Source: CAIUSP01 sp040375675 (GTDB taxonomy: Bacteria; Actinomycetota; Thermoleophilia; Solirubrobacterales; 70-9). From it: DNA of 11,799 bases. The notes under the pieces were generated by a model. It saw only the letters and a program-made list of their open reading frames with translations, searched no databases and was not told the DNA's origin. Below, piece after piece: positions 1 through 6,564 of this stretch. A program made the position numbers and the translations under genes. Location of the stretch: NCBI GenBank assembly GCA_040375675.1, contig JBEIRY010000053.1:1-11799 (forward strand), written 5' to 3'. Positions within the stretch are counted from its first letter, which is position 1; every line of letters starts with the position of its first letter.

Positions 1-490
1 AGTGGGTGCCCTTCAAAATGACTTGTGCATCAATTTCGGCGGCCCGTAAAGCGGCGGCTGTGTCTGTAGTGAAGAACGGGTTACCTGTTCCTGCGGCAAA
101 GATCACCGTTCTGCCCTTTTCCAGATGGCGGATCGCTCGCCGGCGTATGTAGGGCTCCGCCACCTCGGTGACATCCATGGCCGATAGCACTCGGGTGTCG
201 ACGCCCTCTCGCTCCAAGGCATCCTGCAGGGTCAGCGCGTTGAGGACTGTTGCAAGCATCCCCATGTAGTCAGCTGTTGCCCGGTCCATCCCCTGGGCTG
301 CACCCTCGAGCCCGCGATAGATGTTCCCTGCGCCGACCACGATCGCAACATCGACATCAGCTTCCCTGACATCACGGACCTGCCGGGCTATATCCCCCAC
401 CTGCTCGGGGTCGGTTCCGTACTCCAGCGAGCCCATCAGGGCCTCACCGGAGAGCTTCAGCAATACCCGACTGAATCCCTTCTTCCCCAC
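1..490 (-). CDS. pyrH: Uridylate kinase (UMP kinase), 3' end cut off by window
   Basis: UMP kinase phosphorylates UMP to UDP with ATP in the cytoplasm, the first committed step from UMP to UTP and CTP. About 163 of the usual 235-245 residues are present; the C-terminal part lies beyond base 1. Reading leftwards from a GTG at 490-488, the protein opens VGKKGFSRVLLKLSGEALMG, the amino acid kinase family phosphate-binding start. It continues with VVGAGNIYRG and MDRATADYMGMLATVLNAL, both diagnostic of bacterial PyrH rather than other amino acid kinases, and then the FAAGTGNPFFTTD loop. It lies 8 bp downstream of the tsf stop, so it is probably co-transcribed as rpsB-tsf-pyrH. The ribosome binding site is weak, and coupling to tsf is likely. 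No better in-frame start was seen. Confidence 0.96.
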   Translation of the reverse strand, partial: MGKKGFSRVLLKLSGEALMGSLEYGTDPEQVGDIARQVRDVREADVDVAIVVGAGNIYRGLEGAAQGMDRATADYMGMLATVLNALTLQDALEREGVDTRVLSAMDVTEVAEPYIRRRAIRHLEKGRTVIFAAGTGNPFFTTDTAAALRAAEIDAQVILKGTH

Positions 491-498
491 GGAAAGGA

Positions 499-1116
499 CT
501 ACTCGCCGCCCGCGCCCACCTCGAAGCGGGCAAACCGTGCAATACGGACGTTCTCACCGGTCTTGGCAGATACCTCTGTCCTGAGCTCCTCGATGGTCTT
601 GCCCTCGTAGCGCTCGCTGTTGAAGTGCTCCTGATCGAGTAGCGACCGCTCAGCTGCCCACTTGGAGATTTGGCCGTCGACGATCTTTTCGATTACGTCA
701 TCCGGCTTTCCATCGGCCTTTGCTGTCTCTGCAAAGAGACGCCGCTCGTTCTCGACCTCTTCGGCAGGCAGGTCGTCGACCGAGACTACCGATGGGCTCA
801 TCGCTGCTATGTGAATTGCCACCTCCCGAGCAAACTCCTGAAATTCCTCGTTACGCGCCACGAAGTCTGTTTCACACTGAACCTCGACGAGGACACCGAC
901 CTTGCCGGTTGCGTGCACATACGACGAGATGATCCCTTCGCCGGTACCTCGCTCGCCGCGTTTTGCAGCCGAGGCAGCACCCTTGACCCGGAGTATCTCC
1001 TGCGCCTTCTCGACGTCTCCACCCGATTCCTCGAGTGCCTCCTTGCAGTCCATCATGCCGGCGCCCGTCATTTCGCGCAAAGCCTTTACGTCTGCTGCGG
1101 ATACCTTTCCCGACAT
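499..1116 (-). CDS. tsf: Elongation factor Ts, short form
   Basis: EF-Ts is the nucleotide exchange factor that recycles EF-Tu from GDP to GTP during translation. The 205-residue product has the N-terminal UBA-like domain with LREMTGAGMMDCKEAL (residues 13-28) and the EF-Tu-contacting core with TDFVARN (83-89). High-GC actinobacterial EF-Ts proteins are usually about 270-280 residues, so this one is clearly shorter and resembles the compact form of Thermus. It probably lacks one of the two core subdomain copies. The ATG at 1116 follows the rpsB stop TGA (1119-1117) with no gap. A purine-rich GAGGGGGG inside the end of rpsB can serve as Shine-Dalgarno, so translation is likely coupled to rpsB. 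The end is intact (VGAGGE then TAG). Confidence 0.96.
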   Translation of the reverse strand: MSGKVSAADVKALREMTGAGMMDCKEALEESGGDVEKAQEILRVKGAASAAKRGERGTGEGIISSYVHATGKVGVLVEVQCETDFVARNEEFQEFAREVAIHIAAMSPSVVSVDDLPAEEVENERRLFAETAKADGKPDDVIEKIVDGQISKWAAERSLLDQEHFNSERYEGKTIEELRTEVSAKTGENVRIARFARFEVGAGGE

Positions 1117-2157
1117 TCAGGCACCCCCCTCTGTGTCGCCTTGAGCCTCTTCGGCAGGAGGCTTCTCCTGTCCTGCTGGCTCGTCGGCCTTGGCAGATGC
1201 CCCCGGAGACGCAGGATTGGCCTGCTTGGCTCCAGAATCCGCTGCTGGCTGGGACTCCTTCTTGGCTTTCGCGTCGGCCTCTTTCTTGGCCTTGGCGTCG
1301 GCCTCTTTCTTGGCCTTGGCGTCGGCCTCTTTCTTGGCGGCCTCTTCCTCCGCCTCGCGCTTCTTGGCGGCCTCTTCCTCCGCCCTCCGCTTCTCGGCTT
1401 CTTCGGCTCGGCGCCGCTCCTCCTCGGCGATCCTCTTCTCTTCCGCCTTCTTCCATTCGCTGGCGGCCGCCTCAACAGATGATCCGATCGTGCTGACCAC
1501 CAACTCGCAGGCGCGCAATGCGTCATCGTTGCCCGGCACGATGTGATCGACCGGCCCCGGATCGCAATTCGTGTCGACCAGGCCGATGATCGGCAGACCG
1601 AGTCGGTTTGCCTCGTTCAAAGCAATTTCCTCGGTGGTGATGTCCAGAACGAGAAGAGCGTCAGGCACTCTTTCCATATCTGCGACTCCACCCAGGTTGA
1701 ACTCGAGTTTCGCGAGCTCGGCCTGCATCGTCATGCGCTCTTTAGTGGGAAGCAGGTCAAGCTGCCCTTCTTCGGAGAGAGAGCGCAGTTCGTGCAAACG
1801 CGCGATGCGCTTGCGGATCGTGTTGAAGTTAGTCAGCAGTCCGCCAAGCCAGCGGCGGTTCACGTAGGGCATCCCGCAGCGCTCAGCCCACTCTTGTACG
1901 GAGTCCTGTGCCTGCTTCTTGGTGCCGACGAAGAGGATTACTCCCCCTTTTTCGGCCAACTCGGTAGCGAACTGCCTTGCCTCTTCCAGCAGAACCTCGG
2001 TCTGAAGCAAGTCGATGATGTGGATACCGTCGCGCTCGCCGTGGATGAACCGCCGCATCCGGGGGTTCCAGCGTCGAGTCTGGTGTCCGAAATGCACGCC
2101 AGCTTCGAGCAACTCCCGAAGGCCGACCTGCGCATTTTCAGGCGCACTTGTGCCCAA
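1117..2157 (-). CDS. rpsB: 30S ribosomal protein S2 with long repetitive charged C-terminal tail
   Basis: S2 is a late-assembling small-subunit protein that bridges the head and body of the 30S. Residues 11-230 are a full S2 core: LLEAGVHFGHQTRRWNP (16-32), ILFVGTKKQA (74-83), YVNRRWLGGLLTNF (98-111) and GLPIIGLVDTNCDP (187-200). From about residue 232 to 346 there is a charged Ala/Glu/Lys tail, predicted helical or disordered. It contains three copies of KKEADAKA and two copies of an AEEEAAKK-type unit and ends acidic (GDTEGGA). Total length is 346 residues against about 240 in E. coli; actinobacterial S2 proteins often carry a tail, but this one is long. The start is TTG at 2157, chosen because AAAGGA lies about 6 bases upstream and the S2 core begins soon after. 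It is the first gene of rpsB-tsf-pyrH. Confidence 0.97.
   Translation of the reverse strand: MGTSAPENAQVGLRELLEAGVHFGHQTRRWNPRMRRFIHGERDGIHIIDLLQTEVLLEEARQFATELAEKGGVILFVGTKKQAQDSVQEWAERCGMPYVNRRWLGGLLTNFNTIRKRIARLHELRSLSEEGQLDLLPTKERMTMQAELAKLEFNLGGVADMERVPDALLVLDITTEEIALNEANRLGLPIIGLVDTNCDPGPVDHIVPGNDDALRACELVVSTIGSSVEAAASEWKKAEEKRIAEEERRRAEEAEKRRAEEEAAKKREAEEEAAKKEADAKAKKEADAKAKKEADAKAKKESQPAADSGAKQANPASPGASAKADEPAGQEKPPAEEAQGDTEGGA
1259..1390 (-). repeat. In-frame tandem repeats coding the S2 tail (3 x 24 bp, then 2 x 30 bp)
   Basis: Three 24-bp units occupy 1259-1282, 1283-1306 and 1307-1330; the last two are identical and the first differs at a few bases. Two 30-bp units follow at 1331-1360 and 1361-1390, sharing their first 24 or so bases. 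All units begin with TTCTTGGC on the plus strand. The period is a multiple of three, so copy-number change keeps the rpsB frame and only lengthens or shortens the KKEADAKA / AEEEAAKK tail. This is a protein-coding repeat, not a CRISPR array or an intergenic repeat. Confidence 0.9.
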
Positions 2158-2174
2158 TTTGATTCCTTTCGCTT
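2158..2174 (-). promoter_or_regulatory. Ribosome binding site supporting the TTG start of rpsB
   Basis: Read on the minus strand, the bases just before the TTG are GCGAAAGGAATCAAA. The AAAGGA core is complementary to the 16S 3' end and sits about 6 bases from TTG. No in-frame ATG or GTG lies nearby that would restore a normal S2 N-terminus, so this site decides the start. Confidence 0.7.
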
Positions 2175-2285
2175 GTGGTTTTGATTACTCCCTCGAGTGG
2201 TACCGGGAACCCGATTTTCAACTCTGTCGGGCAGCGTCCCGTCCCTGTCTCGAAGGGTCGGATTGATTTACGTCTCCGATGTTAC
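2175..2285 (-). other. rluD-rpsB intergenic leader
   Basis: This gap of about 110 bp separates the end of the cca-to-rluD run from rpsB and is the largest within the minus-strand block left of 7736, so an rpsB promoter is expected here. I see a TTGAAA-like element on the minus strand but no convincing -10 box at 16-19 bp, and no intrinsic terminator for the upstream operon. Short self-complementary bits (CGGGTTCCCG, GGTACC, CTCGAG) are present but too small to call a structure. Confidence 0.3.
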
Positions 2286-2978
2286 TCAGGCTTCGCTTCG
2301 CGCGTGTTCAAGTGCCTGCAGCAGGTCTGGAGGCAAATCTGAGGTGAAGCGCATCAGCTCAGCGGTGCGTGGGTGGAGGAACTCGAGAGCTTGAGCATGA
2401 AGGAATTGGCGATTCAACCCGTAGGCCTGGCCACTCCCATACTGTGGGTCGCCAATTACCGGGTGATCTATCGCGGAGAAATGAACCCGGATCTGGTGAG
2501 TTCTGCCAGTCTCGAGCCGCGCACGGACGAGAGTCGTCTTTGCGAGCTTCTCTTCGGTTTCGAAATGAGTGGTCGCATCACGCGAGGCTATGCCGCCCAC
2601 GGTCATTTTCGTACGCTCCTTTCGGCTGCGGCCAACGGGCGCCTGGATAGTCCCTGTCTCCGAGCTTGGGTGTCCCTCGACCAGCGCGAGGTACTCACGT
2701 TTGATGGATCGGTCTCTGATCTGTCTTCCGAGAGAAGCGAACGACTCTTCGCTCAACGCCACCACCATCAGCCCGGAGGTCTCCTTGTCGAGACGGTGGA
2801 CGATGCCCGGGCGATCGGACTCGCCCCCTCTCCCCCTGCCCTCCAGTTGGCCGACGAGGGTCTCGCCGCGGTGAGACGGGGCTTCGTGAACCACCAGCCC
2901 GCTCGGCTTTTCAACCACCAACAGGTCCGAGTCCGCGTAAACCTCGCGATAGCGAGGCTGCGGTTCAGCGCCTGCCAC
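2286..2978 (-). CDS. RluA/RluD-family pseudouridine synthase lacking an S4 domain
   Basis: This enzyme isomerises specific uridines to pseudouridine in 23S rRNA or tRNA. The 230-residue product has the family signature IVHRLDKETSGLMVVA, with catalytic aspartate D64, plus LLVVEKPSGLVVH (19-31) and the ETGRTHQIRVH substrate-binding block. It corresponds to the catalytic domain only. RluD-type enzymes, the usual neighbours of lspA, carry an extra N-terminal S4 RNA-binding domain of about 70-80 residues, and here it is absent because lspA occupies the DNA upstream. Start GTG at 2978 overlaps the lspA stop by 14 bp and is preceded by TGAGG 4 bases upstream. Position suggests rluD, but domain content is like RluA (about 220 residues), so I do not assign a symbol or a target uridine. 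Confidence 0.93.
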   Translation of the reverse strand: MAGAEPQPRYREVYADSDLLVVEKPSGLVVHEAPSHRGETLVGQLEGRGRGGESDRPGIVHRLDKETSGLMVVALSEESFASLGRQIRDRSIKREYLALVEGHPSSETGTIQAPVGRSRKERTKMTVGGIASRDATTHFETEEKLAKTTLVRARLETGRTHQIRVHFSAIDHPVIGDPQYGSGQAYGLNRQFLHAQALEFLHPRTAELMRFTSDLPPDLLQALEHARSEA

Positions 2979-3423
2979 CGGACCTCAGGCTCCCGAGGAT
3001 CAACAGGACGACCCCGACCGTGATGGCGACATCGGCAAGGTTGAAGGTGGGCCAGTGCGGAAGGTCGATGAAATCGACCACGGATCCGCGGAAAATACGG
3101 TCGAGGAGATTTCCCAGCGCCCCTCCGAGAATCAGGCCTATGGCGATAGAGGAGCCGCGCCACTTCATCTGCGTGCCAAGTAGCAGCAAGATCACGACGA
3201 TTGCGGCCGCGACGAGGATCAGCACGAGGGAAGGCACATGACCTGCCAGACCGAACGCAATCCCGCTGTTCGAGGTTCGCTCTAGGGAGAGGAGGGAAAA
3301 GATCTCGATGCGTTCGCCAGGGTACATCTGGGCGACGACCAGAGCCTTGCTGGCTTGGTCGCATACCACTACGAACAGGGCGACGATGAGAATTCTTGGA
3401 GATGACCTACGCAGCAGGATCAA
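2965..3423 (-). CDS. lspA: Lipoprotein signal peptidase II
   Basis: LspA is an inner-membrane aspartyl protease that removes the signal peptide of diacylglyceryl-modified prolipoproteins. The 152-residue product has four hydrophobic segments (about 9-30, 63-83, 91-106, 127-146) and the family motifs DQASK (22-26), ERTSNSGIAFG (48-58), GGALGNLLDR (100-109), VVDFID (115-120) and FNLAD (127-131). The catalytic pair is D117 and D131. Length is normal. The start is a TTG at 3423 that overlaps the yggT stop in a TTGA arrangement, the TTG-start counterpart of the common ATGA coupling. Its own ribosome binding site is poor, so it probably depends on yggT translation. In many actinobacteria divIVA lies between yggT and lspA; here there is none. 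Confidence 0.96.
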   Translation of the reverse strand: MILLRRSSPRILIVALFVVVCDQASKALVVAQMYPGERIEIFSLLSLERTSNSGIAFGLAGHVPSLVLILVAAAIVVILLLLGTQMKWRGSSIAIGLILGGALGNLLDRIFRGSVVDFIDLPHWPTFNLADVAITVGVVLLILGSLRSGGRR

Positions 3424-3731
3424 TTGGGGCTGATTGCTCCAACTACCAACCCTCGGACCAGACCGAGGACGATCAATCCGATGATCGGGCTCAGATCTAG
3501 CGCGAACCCGCTGCCGCCAAGCGTCGGGATGAAGCGCCGGAAGATGTTCAGATAGGGATTGGTCACGTCCTGAACGAAGCCGATAGCTCCGTACAGGAAG
3601 CGGTTGTAGGGAACCCGGGGTATCCAGGAGATGAGAATGTTCAGCAGGATCAAGACGAAGTAAACGCTGAACAGGGCACCGACGTAATCGGCAATTTCAG
3701 CACTCCCTATTGCGCCCAGCGTCGGAATCAC
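3420..3731 (-). CDS. yggT: YggT-family small membrane protein
   Basis: YggT (YlmG in Bacillus) is a small integral membrane protein found near division genes. Its biochemical role is unsettled; homologues are linked to division, osmotic tolerance and, in chloroplasts, nucleoid distribution. The 103 residues contain two hydrophobic segments (about 15-37 and 81-99) separated by the family loop, with LISWIPRVPYNRF and VTNPYLNIFRRFIPTLG (P-L-RR-IP pattern) clearly visible. The GTG start at 3731 overlaps the proC stop as GTGA, and a GAGG lies 8 bases upstream. The stop overlaps lspA by 4 bp. The family assignment is firm; the function is not known from sequence. Confidence 0.92.
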   Translation of the reverse strand: MIPTLGAIGSAEIADYVGALFSVYFVLILLNILISWIPRVPYNRFLYGAIGFVQDVTNPYLNIFRRFIPTLGGSGFALDLSPIIGLIVLGLVRGLVVGAISPN

Positions 3732-4498
3732 TCCTGCATCCTCGCAATCGAGGTAGCTACGGCTTCGGCAAACGCGGCACGGATTGCGCCGCGCTCCAAT
3801 GCGGCGAGCCCGGCCGCGGTGGAGCCTCCGGGGGATGTAACCGCCCGGCGCACGGCGAGCGTGTCTCGGTCTTGGAGTAGCTCGGCTGTGCCGGCAAGCG
3901 TCTCAATGACCATCTGGTTGGCGACTTCCTCGCCAAGTCCACTCCTCACCCCCGCGTCAGCAACGGCCTCGGCGACGAGTGCAAAATATGCTGGCGTGCA
4001 GCCCATGATCGCGGTGGCAGCATCGAATAGCCGCTCAGGGATCTCAACCACGAGCCCGAGGTGCCTGAGGTATTCGCCGAGCACACCATCTGACCCGCCT
4101 GTATCGGTCGCTGACGCCACGCAAAGGACTCCACGCCGCTTCTCTACAGCGACATTGGGCATCACCCGGATGCACGTCGCATCTGGAAATGCTGCTTCCA
4201 GCTCGGAGAGGCCGGTGCCGGCAAGCAGCGATACGACGGTGCCCGCGAAGCCGTCGGACTCGTCCGCGACCGCCTTCAATGCCGCCGGCTTGACCGCGAG
4301 CACGGCAATCTCAGCCTGGGAGAAGGCCTCTGACGCAGAACCAACCGCGACCGCGCCAGTCTCAGCAGCGAGGGCCTCGGCGCGTCCTGAGCCTGAATCG
4401 CAGACGACGATCTCTGCCGGCCCACCCTCTCCAGCACGCCAGCCGCGCGCCATTGCGCGCGCCATATTGCCAGCTCCTATGAGCGCAAGCTTAGTCAT
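3728..4498 (-). CDS. proC: Pyrroline-5-carboxylate reductase
   Basis: ProC reduces 1-pyrroline-5-carboxylate to L-proline with NAD(P)H, the last step of proline synthesis. The 256-residue product has an N-terminal Rossmann fold with ALIGAGNMARAMARGW (5-20), the AVLAVKPAAL stretch, the IRVMPNVAVEKRRGV segment and the C-terminal signature with VTSPGGSTAAGLAALERG that lines the proline site. Length is close to the usual 260-280. The ATG at 4498 gives the canonical N-terminus, although no strong ribosome binding site precedes it. It sits between sepF (47 bp upstream) and yggT (4 bp overlap). Proteobacteria have yggS-proC-yggT and Gram-positives have yggS-sepF-yggT; this locus has both inserts. 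Confidence 0.95.
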   Translation of the reverse strand: MTKLALIGAGNMARAMARGWRAGEGGPAEIVVCDSGSGRAEALAAETGAVAVGSASEAFSQAEIAVLAVKPAALKAVADESDGFAGTVVSLLAGTGLSELEAAFPDATCIRVMPNVAVEKRRGVLCVASATDTGGSDGVLGEYLRHLGLVVEIPERLFDAATAIMGCTPAYFALVAEAVADAGVRSGLGEEVANQMVIETLAGTAELLQDRDTLAVRRAVTSPGGSTAAGLAALERGAIRAAFAEAVATSIARMQE

Positions 4499-4516
4499 GG
4501 TTCAAGAGGCTAGAGA

Positions 4517-4531
4517 GCGCATCCGATGCGC
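4517..4531. repeat. 15-bp inverted repeat between sepF and proC
   Basis: The sequence GCGCATC-C-GATGCGC is perfectly symmetrical around one central base and lies in the 47-bp gap after sepF. As RNA it can form GCGCAT/ATGCGC with a 3-base loop. There is no T-tract on either strand, so it is not an intrinsic terminator. It could be an RNA processing or stability hairpin, an operator, or chance in GC-rich DNA. Confidence 0.4.
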
Positions 4532-4545
4532 GCGAGAGGGTCCGG

Positions 4546-5127
4546 TCAGGACTGGTTGAAGAAGCCGCCCTCGAGGATTCGGGCCTTCTCCTCAGCCGAG
4601 ACATCGACGTTCTGCGGTGTCAACAGGAATATCCCCTGTGAGATCCTCTGCATGCCCCCGCCGAGCGCATAGGTCATCCCGGATGAAAAGTCGATCAACC
4701 TCTTCGAGAGCTCTCGGTCGCTCGACTGCAAGTTGATGATTACGGGTTTCGAACGCTTGAACTCGTCAGCAACCTGCTGGGCGTCATTGAAGCTGCGGGG
4801 TGTAACCACGTGCATCGAAAAATCCGATGGTGACTCTGGAACGCTCCCGGTATCGGTGAGTGGCTCGACCACGCCCATGCTCCTCCGCGAACGGCCGCGA
4901 GGACCGATATCTCCCTCGCCGAAGATGTCATCGATATCCTCCTCCCGCGCGCGACTGCTAGGCGCACGGCGCGCCGGGGCTTCTGCCTCGACCCTGGGCG
5001 CAGCGATCGGATCCTCTGTGAGGACCTGATTACCCCCGGTTTCGTGCTGGCGGTAGGCGGGATCGTCGACGTAGTCGCCTTCGACCAAGCCGAAATACTC
5101 GAGTGATTTGCGCCAGGTGCTTTTCAT
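4546..5127 (-). CDS. sepF: Cell division protein SepF
   Basis: SepF is a membrane-associated partner of FtsZ that ties Z-ring filaments to the membrane and aligns the septum. The 193-residue product starts with an amphipathic helix (MKSTWRKSLEYFGLVEGD) suited to membrane binding. A low-complexity charged linker follows (about 20-100, rich in Asp, Glu, Arg, Pro), then the globular SepF core (about 104-177) with VVTPRSFNDAQQVAD, KPVIINLQ, RLIDFSSGMTYALGG and ISQGIFLLTP. The glycine-rich turn at the dimer interface is intact. I chose the ATG at 5127 over a longer upstream frame because this gives the typical MSxxxxxxxYFGL-like N-terminus and the longer frame overlaps yggS with unrelated residues. 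No ftsZ is in the window. Confidence 0.93.
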   Translation of the reverse strand: MKSTWRKSLEYFGLVEGDYVDDPAYRQHETGGNQVLTEDPIAAPRVEAEAPARRAPSSRAREEDIDDIFGEGDIGPRGRSRRSMGVVEPLTDTGSVPESPSDFSMHVVTPRSFNDAQQVADEFKRSKPVIINLQSSDRELSKRLIDFSSGMTYALGGGMQRISQGIFLLTPQNVDVSAEEKARILEGGFFNQS

Positions 5128-5197
5128 GGGTATCGGCGTGATTTTCGTGACAGGCGTGGCGTTTCCTGCCGCAACTTTGCCACTTGCAGGGATTCTG

Positions 5198-5839
5198 TCA
5201 GGAATCTCGCCTAAGCAGTGAGGAGCCAAGCCGAATGATCGTGGCGCCTTCTTCGACCGCAACCCTCCAGTCCTGACTGGTCCCCATCGAGAGGCGTTTT
5301 AGCTCGTAGTCGCCAGCGAGCCTCGCCAGTTCCGCGAAATACGGCCTCGATAACTCAGGGTCATCGCTGAATGGCGGCATCGTCATCAGACCGGAAACGG
5401 TCACCGGACAGCGAGCGATGAACGCTTCCAACTCCGCCGGAGGGATGCCGGCCTTGCTCTCTTCACCAGAGAGATTCACCTCGATCAGAACCTCTGTTTC
5501 CGGGGTGCCATGCTTGGCCAGCTGTTCGAGGGCAGAGTCACTTGCGATCGAATGAATCAGCCGAACCAAGGGGAGGATCTTCTTGACCTTCTTGGATTGG
5601 ACAGCTCCGATGAAGTCCCAAACGAAACGATCCCCCCACTCGGACTGCTTGGCTTCGAGGTCCTGCAGCCTGTTTTCCCCGACGAGCCTCACCCCCGCCT
5701 CTGTCAAGGCACCCATCTCCTCGAGGGGAACGTACTTGCTGGCGACGAGTACCTCCACGCCATCGCCGGTCAAACTCCGGATCTCATCCAGGCGTTCAGC
5801 CAGAAGACCTGGGTCGATGTCTCTGATCAGTTCAACCAT
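5198..5839 (-). CDS. yggS: YggS/PLPBP-family pyridoxal phosphate homeostasis protein
   Basis: YggS proteins are monomeric TIM-barrel proteins that bind pyridoxal 5'-phosphate and help balance vitamin B6 and amino acid pools; no enzymatic activity is firmly established. In the 213-residue product the PLP lysine is K35 in VLVASKYVP, followed by GENRLQDLEAK, WDFIGAVQSKKVKKI (related to the common FIGxLQxNK), VLIEVNLSGEESKAG, GLMTMPPF and a C-terminal phosphate-binding block MGTSQDWRVAVEEGATIIRL. The third residue of that block is Thr where many homologues have Met. The ATG at 5839 lies inside the end of pgeF (13 bp overlap), so translation is coupled. A 70-bp gap follows before sepF. Confidence 0.94.
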   Translation of the reverse strand: MVELIRDIDPGLLAERLDEIRSLTGDGVEVLVASKYVPLEEMGALTEAGVRLVGENRLQDLEAKQSEWGDRFVWDFIGAVQSKKVKKILPLVRLIHSIASDSALEQLAKHGTPETEVLIEVNLSGEESKAGIPPAELEAFIARCPVTVSGLMTMPPFSDDPELSRPYFAELARLAGDYELKRLSMGTSQDWRVAVEEGATIIRLGSSLLRRDS

Positions 5840-6564
5840 GCGAGAGTCCCCTGTCGTCCGGTTTTCTCCCCATCCCGACGATGGGAGAAGAAGTCTTCAT
5901 CCTGACAGTAGGTGCAGAGCCCCGTGGACTCAGTCGCAGTGACTCCGGCAAGCTGCAACTGCACCCGAGCAATCTGGACGAGGTCCAGTCGACCCCCATC
6001 CAGAGCCCCGGGGTAATCCACGAACCGCTCCGCGACCTCGTCTCCGACCTCGAAGCAGCAGGGCCCTATCCCCGGCCCGATAGCCGCCATCTCGCCCATG
6101 ACCAAATCCGCTGCCTTCCGCGCCAATCCATCCGCCAGGCCGCGCCAGCCGCAGTGAACCAACGCCAGGCCTCTCTCTCCCTTGATCGCGATCGGGAGAC
6201 AATCCGCGGTGATGACCGCGAGACCAAGGCCACTGGCCTCGGTGATGTGTCCATCGGCCTCGACATCCGGAATCGCACCTCGGACCCAAGGTCCATCCGG
6301 CTCGGAAAACTCGTGCCGCAAGATCAGATCTCCGTGAACCTGACGGGCCATCACCACCGACTGCGCGTCCAGACCTGCAGCTTGGCTGAGCGCGATCCTG
6401 TTGCGTGCAACGAGCTCGGGATCATCGCCGGTGCCGATTCCGACATTGAGGCTTTCATAGGGAGGTGGGCTATCGCCGGACCTTCTCGACCCGAAAGCAA
6501 CCGAGGCGCCGTTCATTTCGTGTTTGAGAAGCCTGACCCCATCGATCTCGACCCAATCCATCAC
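5827..6564 (-). CDS. pgeF: Peptidoglycan editing factor PgeF (YfiH/laccase-domain family)
   Basis: PgeF is a cytoplasmic hydrolase (DUF152 fold) reported to remove mis-incorporated L-serine-containing precursors from peptidoglycan synthesis; homologues also have purine nucleoside phosphorylase-like activity. The 245-residue product shows the metal-ligand set H77 (in ARQVHGD), C122 (ITADCLPI) and H137 (LVHCGWRGL), then GPGIGPCCFEVGDEV and the C-terminal signature CTYCQDEDFFSHRRDG with TGRQG. The start is ambiguous: GTG at 6564 overlaps the cca stop as GTGA, and ATG at 6561 overlaps it as TGATG. AAAGGG lies 6 or 9 bases upstream respectively. The two differ by one residue. It is directly followed by yggS, the usual partner. 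Confidence 0.94.
   Translation of the reverse strand: MMDWVEIDGVRLLKHEMNGASVAFGSRRSGDSPPPYESLNVGIGTGDDPELVARNRIALSQAAGLDAQSVVMARQVHGDLILRHEFSEPDGPWVRGAIPDVEADGHITEASGLGLAVITADCLPIAIKGERGLALVHCGWRGLADGLARKAADLVMGEMAAIGPGIGPCCFEVGDEVAERFVDYPGALDGGRLDLVQIARVQLQLAGVTATESTGLCTYCQDEDFFSHRRDGEKTGRQGTLAWLN

Noticed and set aside
1259..1390. Tandem direct repeats as a CRISPR array
   Set aside because: Units are contiguous without spacers, have periods of 24 and 30 bp and keep the rpsB frame.
670..1482. Long plus-strand frame with Leu/Gly-rich hydrophobic repeats that looks like a membrane protein
   Set aside because: It is the antisense shadow of the Glu/Lys/Ala codon repeats of rpsB and of tsf, both of which are unmistakable on the minus strand.
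3819..4559. 246-codon plus-strand frame over proC
   Set aside because: Ser/Ala/Thr-rich composition with no motifs; it is antisense to a full-length proC with all family signatures.
5128..5262. N-terminal extension of sepF by 45 residues
   Set aside because: It overlaps the end of yggS and does not resemble SepF; the ATG at 5127 gives the usual SepF N-terminal helix.
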